DNA of 64,000 nt. Source: Hyphomicrobium sp. (GTDB lineage Bacteria > Pseudomonadota > Alphaproteobacteria > Rhizobiales > Hyphomicrobiaceae). The notes below the pieces were generated by a model that made no database searches, was not told the DNA's origin, and worked only from the letters and a program-made list of their open reading frames with translations. Where the stretch lies: assembly GCA_016793445.1 (NCBI GenBank), contig JAEUME010000001.1, positions 62,001 through 126,000 of the forward strand. The letters are read 5' to 3'. Shown here piece after piece: positions 39,191-50,168 of the stretch. The translations under genes were made by a program, and so were the position numbers. The number at the start of each line of letters is the position of its first letter. The stretch's first letter is position 1.

Positions 39191-40228
39191 TCAATTCTCC
39201 TTCATCATCTGCGCACAGTGATCCTTGTGGGGCGCGCGCGGCGTGAAGATCACATAATCGACAGCGGGCTTGCCTTCTTCGTCACGCGGCACGTAGGCCT
39301 CCGGATCGGTCTTGCCGTCCTCGACCTCGAGCATCATGATCGACAGCGTCTTCTTTTCGGGCGCACGCTGGCGGATGTACCATGGCACGCCACGATCCTT
39401 GCGCACGTGCTCGTTGCCGGCGATCAGCAGCGTGGAGCCGCGCTTTTCGATGGCCTTCAGAACGGCGTCCGCCAGCACCGCATCGCGATAGCGCTGCGCG
39501 AACGCCATGGAGCCCAAGGTCTCGCGCGGCATCTGCTTGCAATGGCTTTCGTAGAGTTGATCGAGAACGGCCGCGTCCGCTTTATCGCCCAAAGCAACAT
39601 CGAGCTTCAGGCGCGCCTTCTCCTCGTCAGACAATGCGGAGGGGCCTTCCTTGGCAACCTTCTTGATGGTGTCGCGATCCGCATCCCCGGCGTAGAACGG
39701 CACCTGCCCTTTGAGGGCCGCCGTGAGCAGAGGATCGTAGGCATACTCTTTCCAGCCGCTCTTGTCCCAATCGATGGCCGCCTTGAGCTTTTCGAGCGCA
39801 TCGCTCGTGTAACTCAGTTTCGTGGAGGTGAGGAACTCATCGAGCGCGGCCGCCTTGTCGGCCGGGATCTGTTCGAACACCGCAGAAGCGTAAGAGGCGA
39901 ATCCTACCCGCGAGCGCAACTCGTGATGCAGCGGATTGTCGTGCTGTTCGCCGAACAGTACCGCTCCGCCCGCGACGATAGTAGCCCGCACGTCCTCGCG
40001 CATCGACATCCAGCCTTTCGCCTCACAGTTTTTGGCGTGATCCTTGAGGCGCCAGCTTTCCGCGATGTGAATGCGGCCACACAGAGGGTGGTTGCAGGTC
40101 TTCGTCCACTCCTCCAGCAGCTTGAAGATCGGACCGCGCTGGAACTCGCATGCGGAAGCCGGCGCACACGCTGCCACCGCAAGGAGGGCCGAAACGGCAA
40201 ATGCAGACAGACGTTTGAGAGCGCGCAC
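39191..40228 (-). CDS. ChaN-like haem-binding-family lipoprotein
   Basis: The 345-residue precursor starts with GTG 40228, preceded by AAGGAG at 6 bp. A lipoprotein signal ends in the lipobox VAAC (Cys21). A Cys-rich stretch follows (CEFQRG to KNCEAKG, about 27-70), then the ChaN fold with GEQHDNPLHH (93-102) and IAGNEHVRKDRGVPWYI. ChaN relatives bind haem and are linked to iron uptake. A longer frame from 40360 lacks a ribosome site. No iron-transport gene is adjacent. Confidence 0.82.
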   Translation of the reverse strand: MRALKRLSAFAVSALLAVAACAPASACEFQRGPIFKLLEEWTKTCNHPLCGRIHIAESWRLKDHAKNCEAKGWMSMREDVRATIVAGGAVLFGEQHDNPLHHELRSRVGFASYASAVFEQIPADKAAALDEFLTSTKLSYTSDALEKLKAAIDWDKSGWKEYAYDPLLTAALKGQVPFYAGDADRDTIKKVAKEGPSALSDEEKARLKLDVALGDKADAAVLDQLYESHCKQMPRETLGSMAFAQRYRDAVLADAVLKAIEKRGSTLLIAGNEHVRKDRGVPWYIRQRAPEKKTLSIMMLEVEDGKTDPEAYVPRDEEGKPAVDYVIFTPRAPHKDHCAQMMKEN

Positions 40229-40482
40229 GATCGACTCCTTGCAGTATCCTCGCAGACTGCGGGCCATTGCCCGCCGGCCGGGTTGACCCAGGCCGCCGCT
40301 TAAGAGCACAAAACGGCCGCGGCGACAATGAGACGTCGGTCGCTCAAAAAGCAATACCATTGCAGCGGGCGCGCTGCGCAGAGCTTACGAGATTGGCAAG
40401 GATGCAAAGGGGGCAGATTCCGGCTGCCAGGGCGCCTCGCAGGCCAGCACGCGGCCCTCGACGCGCACTCTTACGCGCAACG

Positions 40483-41682
40483 TCAGCGCTCGCGGACCGG
40501 CTTTAGTCCCTTCTGCGCGCGCATCATGTTTACGAAGCGCGTGAAGAGGTAGTGGCTGTCCTGGGGTCCAGGCGAAGCCTCCGGGTGATGCTGGACAGAG
40601 AACACGGGCGCGCCCTCGAGCGCGAGCCCGCAGTTGGAGCCGTCGAACAGCGACACGTGCGTTTCCTGCACATCCCTGGGCAGGCTGTCGCGATCGACCG
40701 CGAAGCCATGGTTCATGGATACGATCTCGACCTTGTTGGTCGTGAAGTCCTTCACCGGATGATTGGCGCCGTGGTGGCCCTGGTGCATCTTCTTGGTCGT
40801 GGCGCCCAGCGCTAAGCCGAGCATCTGATGGCCAAGGCAGATGCCGAATACGGGCTTACCGGATGCGACGAGCTTCCTGATCTCGGGCACGGCGTACGCG
40901 CCCGTGGCCGCCGGGTCTCCGGGGCCGTTCGACAGGAAGACGCCGTCGGGATTGCGTGCCAGCACCTCATCGGCCTTCGTGGTGGCCGGCACCACCGTCA
41001 CCTTGCAGCCGGCTGACGACAGGCAGCGCAGGATATTGCGCTTCAGGCCGTAGTCGATGGCGACGACGTGGAATTCCGGGGTCTCGTTGCGGGGATAGCC
41101 CTTGTTCCACACCCATCGCATCTCATCCCAGGTGTAGCTCTGGCCGCTCGTGACCTCCGGTACGAGATCAAGGCCCAGCAGCCCGGGCCATGCCTTGGCC
41201 TCGGCCTTGAGCTTATCTAGGTCGAACCTGCCGGACGGCTCGTGGGCGATAACGGCGTTGGGCATCCCCTTCTCGCGAATGCGCGCGGTGAGCGCGCGCG
41301 TGTCGACACCCGTGATCGCGACGATGCCACGCGCTTTCAACCAGTGATCAAGATGCTCGGCAGCGCGATAGTTGGACGGATCGGTGATCGCAGCGCGCAG
41401 CACGCACCCGCGCACGCCCGATCGCGACGCAAGGTTCGAAGTCTCGGTGTCTTCCCGGTTGGCGCCGACGTTCCCGATATGGGGAAACGTGAACGTGATG
41501 ATCTGACCGGCGTAGGAGGGATCCGTCAGGATCTCCTGATAGCCGGTGATGGCGGTGTTGAAGCAGACTTCTCCCACGGCTTGTCCCGTGGCGCCGAGCC
41601 CGATGCCGGAGATGACGCTGCCATCATCGAGAACGAGCTTGGCCGTGGCAACTGGTTCGCTCCAGGGGGTGGGCTCGCTCAT
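40483..41682 (-). CDS. carA: Carbamoyl phosphate synthase small subunit
   Basis: CarA is the glutamine amidotransferase that feeds ammonia to CarB. The 399-residue protein has the CPSase N-terminal domain (LVLDDGSVISG, CFNTAITGYQEILTDPSYAGQI) and the class I GATase domain with nucleophile Cys in FGICLGHQMLG and the His-Glu pair in QHHPEASPGP. It is divergent from yqeY over 295 bp. carB lies downstream on the same strand but is not adjacent. Confidence 0.96.
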   Translation of the reverse strand: MSEPTPWSEPVATAKLVLDDGSVISGIGLGATGQAVGEVCFNTAITGYQEILTDPSYAGQIITFTFPHIGNVGANREDTETSNLASRSGVRGCVLRAAITDPSNYRAAEHLDHWLKARGIVAITGVDTRALTARIREKGMPNAVIAHEPSGRFDLDKLKAEAKAWPGLLGLDLVPEVTSGQSYTWDEMRWVWNKGYPRNETPEFHVVAIDYGLKRNILRCLSSAGCKVTVVPATTKADEVLARNPDGVFLSNGPGDPAATGAYAVPEIRKLVASGKPVFGICLGHQMLGLALGATTKKMHQGHHGANHPVKDFTTNKVEIVSMNHGFAVDRDSLPRDVQETHVSLFDGSNCGLALEGAPVFSVQHHPEASPGPQDSHYLFTRFVNMMRAQKGLKPVRER

Positions 41683-41977
41683 CGTGCGTCAGGTCTCTCG
41701 TGCGTGTTGGGACTTCAGGGCACATCCGGCGCCCGCCGCTCGCAACCGGCCTTAACGGCCGCCTGCGCCTGCTTGAAATCGGGCGGACCCTAGGCGATGG
41801 ACCCCATGAGGTCAATTGCCCTCGCGCGCCCGTGTTCGCCCTGCGTTTTCAGGCCGCAAGGGCGCCGCGGCGCGGGATTTGCGGGTGCGATAGACCAGCC
41901 CCCTCGCCACTGCTGCTTGATCGATGCGCCAAGAGCGCCTACACCGCCCGCTGCACCACAGCAAGGACGGGGATGCC

Positions 41978-42418
41978 ATGCGCACCAGGATTAGCAGCGA
42001 TCTCAAGGCTGCAATGAAAGCAGGCGAGAAAGACAAGGTCGCCGTTCTGCGCCTCATCAACGCCGCCATCCAGTCCGCCGAGATCGAGGCCAAGGGCGCG
42101 ATCGACGAGGCGGGGATCCTTGCCGTCATGACCAAGATGGTGAAGCAGCGCCGCGACTCCATTCAGCAATACACCGATGGCGGCCGCCCGGACCTCGCCG
42201 GGAAGGAACAGGCCGAGATCACCATCATCGAGCAGTACCTGCCCACGCAGATGGACGAGGCCGCCGTCGCGGCCGCGATCACGGCCGTCATCGCCGAGAC
42301 GGGCGCTGCCGGCCCGAAAGACATGGGCAAGGTGATGGGGGCGCTCAAGGCAAAGTATGCCGGCCAAATGGACTTCCAGAAGGCGTCGGCAGCGGTCAAA
42401 GCGGCGCTCACGGGTTGA
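41978..42418 (+). CDS. yqeY: GatB/YqeY domain protein
   Basis: The 146-residue protein is almost wholly a YqeY domain (LKAAMKAGEKDKVAVLRLINAAIQSAEIEAKG to MGALKAKYAGQMDFQKASAAVKAAL). YqeY resembles the tail of GatB and probably binds tRNA, but its role is unknown. ATG 41978 has GGACGGGGA upstream. Its place between carA and dnaG-rpoD is a common order in Hyphomicrobiales. Confidence 0.92.
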   Translation: MRTRISSDLKAAMKAGEKDKVAVLRLINAAIQSAEIEAKGAIDEAGILAVMTKMVKQRRDSIQQYTDGGRPDLAGKEQAEITIIEQYLPTQMDEAAVAAAITAVIAETGAAGPKDMGKVMGALKAKYAGQMDFQKASAAVKAALTG

Positions 42419-42587
42419 GGGGGCCTCGGCCCAGTCCTCACGTCCACGCCCGATCCCTGGCAATGACGGGTAGCGCCTGTGAATTGTGTGCAGGACTATG
42501 GCTGCGGCAGGGCTTAAACGATTCGGCCTTTGCGAATCGAACTAAGGCTTAGCTTGCATCACATACCTATGTAGGCTTTCTAACCCA

Positions 42588-44570
42588 TTGACCCGCTTCA
42601 CGCCCCAGATCCTGGATGAGATCCGCGCCAGGCTGCCCGTCAGCCAAGTCGTGGGGCGCAAGGTTGCGCTCAAGAGGGCGGGGCGGGAGTACAAAGGGCT
42701 TTCGCCTTTCAAGGTTGAGAAGACACCGTCCTTCACGGTCAACGATACCAAGGGTTTTTATCATTGCTTCGCGACCGGTGAGCATGGCGACATTTTCACC
42801 TTCGTCATGAAAACCGAAGGTCTCGATTTTTCCGAAGCCGTCGAGCGTTTGGCGGAAGAGGCAGGTGTTCCGCTGCCAAAGCCCGAGCCCCGCGGGCGCA
42901 ACATCGAGGCTGAGGACCAGCGCGAGCGTCTTTACCGGCTGCTGGAAACGTCGGCACGCTTCTTTGAAGCCTCACTCAAGCAAGCCACCGGGGCCGAGGC
43001 CCGGCGATACCTTGAGAAACGCGGGCTGGCGGCCGGTACGATCGGCGCGTTCCGCATGGGCTTTGCCTCCGCAAACCGTCACGCGCTCAAGGAGCACTTG
43101 AAAGAGCAAGGCTTCTCCGCAGCCGATATGGCTGTGTCCGGCATGGTGATTGCGGGTCCCGACATCGCCGAACCTTACGACCGGTTCCGTCACCGCGTGA
43201 TGTTTCCGATCCAGGACATGAAAGGCCGCGTCATAGCCTTTGGTGGGCGCGCGCTCGACAAGGATGCACCCGCGAAATACCTGAACTCTCCGGAAACACC
43301 GCTCTTCCATAAGGGCTACGTGCTGTTTAACGCAGCGCGCGCGCGTCCGCTGGCGCACGACAAGGGCCGCGTGATCGCGGTCGAAGGCTATATGGACGTC
43401 ATCGCCCTGCACGAAGGAGGGTTTGGCGAGGCGGTTGCGCCACTCGGCACGGCGCTGACCGAAGACCAGATCAAACTTCTGTGGCGCATGACCGAGGTGC
43501 CGACCTTGTGCTTCGACGGGGATACAGCGGGCAAGAAGGCCGCCTACCGCGCGGTCGACACCGCGCTGCCCCACCTCAAGCCCGGCTACAGCGTGCAGTT
43601 CGCCTTCCTGCCCGATGGGCTCGACCCCGACGATTTGATACGCCAGCAAGGCAAAGCGGCAATGGCCGAGGTTCTAGGCCGCACGCGCCCCCTGATCGAC
43701 GTGCTGTGGGAACGCGAAACGGCTGCGGGTCCGTTGGCGACGCCCGAGCAGCGCGCGGCCCTTGAAGCCCGGCTGCGGGCGCTCTCCGGCTCAATCATAG
43801 ACCCCATAGTGCGTGGTCACTACGAGCGCGAGCTGCGCGACCGCCTGTTCGCCTTGGGCCGAAGCCGTCCGAGCGCACGTGCAAGCTTCTCGGGCAGAGG
43901 GCGCGGGCCGCAGACGGCGCAAGGGACGGCCATCGCTCCTCCCGACTGGCGCCAGCGCGAGCGCAACCGCCTCTTCGGGAGACCTGCGCGCTATTCACCA
44001 ACCGGCGAACCCGCGCCGTCGGCGCCCAGTTGCGAACTCACCGCCATCTCGCATGCGACGCCCCAGCGCGAGGCATTGATAATCAAGGCAATTTTGAACC
44101 ATCCGTGGCTGATCACCGACCACGCCGAAGAACTGGCCGAAATCTCGTTCTCATCCCGGCCCCTTTCAGCGCTGCGCGATGAAATCCTCACCCTGCACGC
44201 GATGCAGAATTCACTTGACAGCGGGACTTTGCGCACCCAATTGAGCAAAATGGGGGTTTCTAAGGTGGTGGACCTCGTCGAGCGAACGATTACGCACAGA
44301 AGCGACCGTTTTGCCGAGCCAGAGGCGTCTGCCACAGATGTCGAAACCGGATGGCGGCATGTTCTTGCGTTGCATCGGCGCCAGGACGGCCTTGAGCGTT
44401 CTGTGAAGGCCGCTGAGGAGGCTTGGTACCGGGATTGCACGCCAGAAGCCGAGGCACGGCTGTTGGACCTCAAGCGCCAGGTGGCGCAGGCGGCGGCCCT
44501 GGAGCATTTGGACAGCACGGATCATATCGACGCGCCGCCGGCCGAACCGCCGGCCAAGCGTGCAAGTTAA
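42588..44570 (+). CDS. dnaG: DNA primase
   Basis: DnaG makes RNA primers for replication. The 660-residue protein has the N-terminal domain (RARLPVSQVVGRKVALKRAG, LSPFKVEKTPSFTV, FYHCFATGEHG), the TOPRIM core (VIAVEGYMDVIAL, CFDGDTAGKKAAYRA) and a C-terminal helicase-binding region. Only one of the four zinc ligands of the classical CHC2 finger remains (YHCF), as is usual in alphaproteobacteria. It begins with TTG, chosen by family length. rpoD follows 152 bp downstream. Confidence 0.95.
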   Translation: MTRFTPQILDEIRARLPVSQVVGRKVALKRAGREYKGLSPFKVEKTPSFTVNDTKGFYHCFATGEHGDIFTFVMKTEGLDFSEAVERLAEEAGVPLPKPEPRGRNIEAEDQRERLYRLLETSARFFEASLKQATGAEARRYLEKRGLAAGTIGAFRMGFASANRHALKEHLKEQGFSAADMAVSGMVIAGPDIAEPYDRFRHRVMFPIQDMKGRVIAFGGRALDKDAPAKYLNSPETPLFHKGYVLFNAARARPLAHDKGRVIAVEGYMDVIALHEGGFGEAVAPLGTALTEDQIKLLWRMTEVPTLCFDGDTAGKKAAYRAVDTALPHLKPGYSVQFAFLPDGLDPDDLIRQQGKAAMAEVLGRTRPLIDVLWERETAAGPLATPEQRAALEARLRALSGSIIDPIVRGHYERELRDRLFALGRSRPSARASFSGRGRGPQTAQGTAIAPPDWRQRERNRLFGRPARYSPTGEPAPSAPSCELTAISHATPQREALIIKAILNHPWLITDHAEELAEISFSSRPLSALRDEILTLHAMQNSLDSGTLRTQLSKMGVSKVVDLVERTITHRSDRFAEPEASATDVETGWRHVLALHRRQDGLERSVKAAEEAWYRDCTPEAEARLLDLKRQVAQAAALEHLDSTDHIDAPPAEPPAKRAS

Positions 44571-44722
44571 GAAATATCATTGGGTTAGCTCCCATGCGCG
44601 CTCAGCGGGCTGTCATCCTGCACGTTGGTTGCGTGAACTCCCGGAGCTTGCCTTGGCGCAAAACCGCTTCTCCCGCCTATTAGGGTAGAGGCTCGGCAAT
44701 TTCGGGACTGCGAAGGATAGCG

Positions 44723-46714
<1,992 letters not shown>

Positions 46715-46724
46715 TCCAGACAAG

Positions 46725-46752
46725 AAAGCCCGGCCTCTCCGCCGGGCTTTTT
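46725..46752 (+). terminator. Rho-independent terminator of rpoD
   Basis: A 10-bp stem (AAAGCCCGGC with GCCGGGCTTT) and a 6-nt loop are followed by TT, 10 bp past the stop codon. Confidence 0.9.
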
Positions 46753-46791
46753 CGTGGGCAGGTTCCGTGCGGCGCTGGCCGTTGCGCGCGC

Positions 46792-47220
46792 TCAATCGGT
46801 TGGAGGAATTGAGATGGGCTTGCCCTTTTCGAGGATGAACGTGTTGATCAGAACGACGCCTTCCGGGCCTGCCTTTGCACCATGCACAGCATAGGCTGGA
46901 AGTTCCAGGCTCTCGCCTGCAACCCGCGTTTTGGGTTCTTGCCCGTCGAATAGAAACGTACATTGGCCTTGCAGAACGAAGCTCGCCTCTGGGCCAGGAT
47001 GTGCGTGGCGCGCCACATCGTAGTTGGGCGGAAACTCCACCCGCATGAGGATCGCCTCATACGGTGTGCCCGGCACGTCGAAGCGCTGCAGAATTTTCTG
47101 CGACACGCTCGTAACGGGCTCCGGAGATCTGGCGCCGGCAACCTCTTGAGCCTCGGCCCCTGCAAGTCCGGCAAGTAGCACCTGCGCGGCTAGCGCGCCC
47201 GCGCGCACCCATCTTTCCAT
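46792..47220 (-). CDS. Secreted cupin-domain protein
   Basis: The 142-residue precursor has a signal peptide (LAAQVLLAGLAGAEAQE) and one cupin fold with the metal-site residues in ARHAHPGPEASFVLQG and a second His in LPAYAVHGAKAG. The bound metal and ligand are unknown; such small periplasmic cupins often bind or modify quinone-like compounds. ATG 47220 follows GGGAGAG; ATG 47247 would displace the signal peptide. The small gene at 47262 lies 41 bp upstream on the same strand. Confidence 0.82.
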   Translation of the reverse strand: MERWVRAGALAAQVLLAGLAGAEAQEVAGARSPEPVTSVSQKILQRFDVPGTPYEAILMRVEFPPNYDVARHAHPGPEASFVLQGQCTFLFDGQEPKTRVAGESLELPAYAVHGAKAGPEGVVLINTFILEKGKPISIPPTD

Positions 47221-47261
47221 GCGGCTCTCTCCCAGCAGGGTGGGCATTCCGTGAGCCGCGG

Positions 47262-47465
47262 TTACTCAGCAGGATCGCGCCGGGTGAAAGCGGTTTTTCT
47301 CACGCTACTGGAAAGCAGGCGGCCATCCTTTGAGACCGACACGCGCGCGACATCCGACATGATTTGCTTGAGCTCGTAGTCGATCTCGCCAAGCCGGGTG
47401 CGTACGACCTCCTTGCCCGCTGCGTCGAGCACGTCAACCCGCCAGGGCCATCTGAATTTCCGCAT
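47262..47465 (-). CDS. Small hypothetical protein (67 aa)
   Basis: This soluble Arg/Lys-rich protein (MRKFRWPWRVDVLDAAG start, VARVSVSKDGRLLSS) has no recognised motif. ATG 47465 has GGGAAATAG upstream; an ATG at 47495 would add ten residues. It probably heads the two-gene unit with the cupin gene. Confidence 0.5.
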   Translation of the reverse strand: MRKFRWPWRVDVLDAAGKEVVRTRLGEIDYELKQIMSDVARVSVSKDGRLLSSSVRKTAFTRRDPAE

Positions 47466-47644
47466 ATCTATTTCCCGCAACAAATAAAAACTCAAAAACT
47501 TCTATCAAACGCGTGTAAGCCGGCGGTGGCACTGTCCCCACGATCCACAGGCTCGTTGTAATGATACGCTTGGCGGGGCAGATCGGCCACATCTGCGGCA
47601 CAAGCAAATTATCGTGATCTCTTCCCGGTTAACACCTCACCCGG

Positions 47645-48820
47645 TCAGGCCTTGCTGGCGATCCTGGCCTGTTCCTCCAGATAGATGGAGTACATGGGTT
47701 CATCCTGCAGGATAACGTCGTGATAGGCGCCGTAGCCGTTGAACCGCGTCGCCAGAGCCCGCCCGTAGGCGCCGATATTGCCGATCTCGATGTAGTCGCC
47801 CTCGCGCACGCTGGCCGGCAGCAGAAAGGGCCCCTTCATATGATCGATGCTGTCGCAGGTCGGTCCCCAGAATTCGAACGGCACGAGCGGTTCCTTCGGA
47901 TCGAGTCCCTCGCGAATGAGGCGCACGGGAAAGACGAAACCGAGCTGCGCGCTGTCGAACAACGCGCCGTAGCCACCATCGTTAATGTAAAGCTCGTCGC
48001 CCTTGCGCAGATCGACCTTGACGATGAGGCTTTCGGCTTCAGCGACGAGCGCACGGCCGGGCTCGCAGATCAGGCGGCAGTCTTCCGTCACAGGCAGCTT
48101 GGCCATTGACGCCTTGATGACGTCGAAGAAGTCGGAGAGCCGCGCGGGCACGCTGTCGGTGTATTGGGAGGGAAAGCCGCCGCCGACGTCGATGGCGTCC
48201 ACGACGACACCGGCCCTGACGATGAGCTTCTTCACTTCCTCGAACGCCATGGCGTAGGCGTCGGGCGTCGTCGTCTGGGAGCCGACATGGAAGGTGATGC
48301 CGAGTTCATCGGCAACCTGGCGCGCTTTGACGAGCAGCTTTGCGGCCTTGGCGCCGGCGGTGCCGAACTTTCGCTCCAGCGGCACGCGGCTGTTCTTGGC
48401 CGGCACCGCGATGCGCACGAACAGCTCGAGGTCCTTGGCGCCGCGGGTCTCCTCGACGATCTTCTGCAGTTCTTCCTCGGTGTCCAAGGCGAAGCACTTG
48501 ATGTCATAGTCGAAGTACGCCTTGCGGATGGCGTGACGCGGCTTGACGGGATGCATGAAGTGCAGCCGCACGCCGGGAATGGTGGCCGCGTCCTCAAGCT
48601 CGACGACAGAAGCGACGTCGAACTGGGTGATTCCCGCTCCAAAGAGCGCGCCAAGCAGGAACACGGAACTGTTCGCCTTGTAGGCATAGGCGACCTCGCC
48701 GGGGAAGTTCTGCGTGAACCAACGCGCCGCGCGGCCGGCCGCATGCGGGCGCGCGGCCAGCACCGGCATATCCGGTTTGAGCGCCTTGACCATGTCCAGC
48801 GCGCTGGCAAACTTTTCCAT
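47645..48820 (-). CDS. PLP-dependent ornithine/lysine decarboxylase (fold type III)
   Basis: The 391-residue enzyme has the alanine-racemase-like barrel with PLP Lys48 (AYAYKANSS), the phosphate loop GGGFPS, CEPGRALV and the active-site Cys322 of WGPTCDSID. This matches eukaryote-type ornithine decarboxylases used for putrescine/homospermidine synthesis in alphaproteobacteria. Whether ornithine or lysine is preferred cannot be read off. ATG 48820 follows GAGGTCAATT. It is divergent from the YeeE/YedE gene. Confidence 0.9.
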   Translation of the reverse strand: MEKFASALDMVKALKPDMPVLAARPHAAGRAARWFTQNFPGEVAYAYKANSSVFLLGALFGAGITQFDVASVVELEDAATIPGVRLHFMHPVKPRHAIRKAYFDYDIKCFALDTEEELQKIVEETRGAKDLELFVRIAVPAKNSRVPLERKFGTAGAKAAKLLVKARQVADELGITFHVGSQTTTPDAYAMAFEEVKKLIVRAGVVVDAIDVGGGFPSQYTDSVPARLSDFFDVIKASMAKLPVTEDCRLICEPGRALVAEAESLIVKVDLRKGDELYINDGGYGALFDSAQLGFVFPVRLIREGLDPKEPLVPFEFWGPTCDSIDHMKGPFLLPASVREGDYIEIGNIGAYGRALATRFNGYGAYHDVILQDEPMYSIYLEEQARIASKA

Positions 48821-49069
48821 GGGCAATTGACCTCGACAGAAAGCGGGTGAAACCCGAAGGACAACGCGCCGGGCTTGGCGATTTGGCCACCCAACGAGGA
48901 CGTGCATTTAGGGGCACCCTCCCCCCCTGTAAAGACCTTACGGCCGGTTGCTGTGCGCGCAGCCACAGTTGAGTGCTAAGGGATGACGAGCCTATGACGG
49001 CAATTGACGCCACGGCCGGGCTGCCTGAAACATCTCCGCGCGATAAGACATGAGGCTCAAGACCGTTCG

Positions 49070-50158
49070 ATGGAAGCGTTCAAGACACTGCTGCAAAACA
49101 ATGCCCGCGAGGCGTTGTTCCTCGGCGGATTGCTGATCGGTCTGGCGTTCGGCTACACCGCTGCGCGGGCGAATTTCTGTGTCATGGGCGCAATATCGGA
49201 CTGGCGCACCTTTGCAAGTCCAGGGCGGCTTGGCGCGGTCGCCCTTGCGGCCGCCGTCGCCATCGCGGGCGCGCAGACGCTCGACGCCATTCAGTTGGCC
49301 GACCTGTCGCTGTCGATGTTCCTTGCGCCCTCCATTAGCGCAATCGGGGCCACGCTGGGCGGGCTGGTTTTCGGTGCAGGCATGGTCTATGCGGGCGGAT
49401 GCGCCAGCCGCAATCTGATCCGCGCTGGCGCGGGCGATCTGCGCGCGCTGGTCGTGCTCACCGTACTCGCCATCGCTGCCTTTGCAGCCATCTCCGGCAT
49501 CATCTCACCGCTGCGCGCGGCCTTCGAGACGGCAACCGCCTTCGACGTTTCTGCCAACCGGGAACTGGCGCGGCTGTCAGGGCCGCTCACGGCCGTGGCC
49601 GGTGTTCAAATCCAGACGGCCCGCGCCGCGATGGCCGCAGCGCTCATCGTACCTCTGCTGGGCTTTGCATTCGCCAAGGCGAAACTGGCGCGCGATCCCG
49701 GCAACCTTCTGGCAGGACTTGTTGTCGGCGGGCTCATCACCGCGGGATGGTTCGTCTCGGGGCTCGCCTACGATGACATGGCCTTGCGTCCCATGTCGCC
49801 GACGTCGCTGAGCTTCGTGCGGCCCGTGGCTGACGCTATCGACTGGCTGGAGCGTTCAAGCGCCCTGGGACTACCGGGCTTTGGCGCGGCGAGCGTCTTC
49901 GGCGCCCTTGCAGGCAGCTTCCTTGCTTCCGTACTTGCAGGGCGCTTCAAGGTGTCGGGCTTTGCCGATCGCGGCGACGTGCTGCGCCATCTGGGCGGGG
50001 CGGCCGCCATGGGCATCGGGGGCGTGTTCGCACTGGGCTGCTCCATCGGCCAGGGGCTGACGGGACTTTCGACGTTGAGCGTCCAGTCGCTCCTCGCCGC
50101 ATCCTCCATCTTCGCAGGCGCGTGGCTCGCATTGGGCCGCCTGGAACGCGATCTGTGA
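49070..50158 (+). CDS. YeeE/YedE-family sulfur transporter
   Basis: The 362-residue membrane protein has about ten hydrophobic segments and the family cysteine motifs NFCVMGA (near residue 37), GGCASRN and GCSIGQGLTG. YeeE/TsuA proteins carry thiosulfate across the inner membrane; others in the family are implicated in selenium handling. The two halves repeat. ATG 49070 is favoured over ATG 49004. It converges on the cytochrome/DUF4384 gene with a 10-bp gap. Confidence 0.85.
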   Translation: MEAFKTLLQNNAREALFLGGLLIGLAFGYTAARANFCVMGAISDWRTFASPGRLGAVALAAAVAIAGAQTLDAIQLADLSLSMFLAPSISAIGATLGGLVFGAGMVYAGGCASRNLIRAGAGDLRALVVLTVLAIAAFAAISGIISPLRAAFETATAFDVSANRELARLSGPLTAVAGVQIQTARAAMAAALIVPLLGFAFAKAKLARDPGNLLAGLVVGGLITAGWFVSGLAYDDMALRPMSPTSLSFVRPVADAIDWLERSSALGLPGFGAASVFGALAGSFLASVLAGRFKVSGFADRGDVLRHLGGAAAMGIGGVFALGCSIGQGLTGLSTLSVQSLLAASSIFAGAWLALGRLERDL

Positions 50159-50168
50159 CGCCTTGCAC

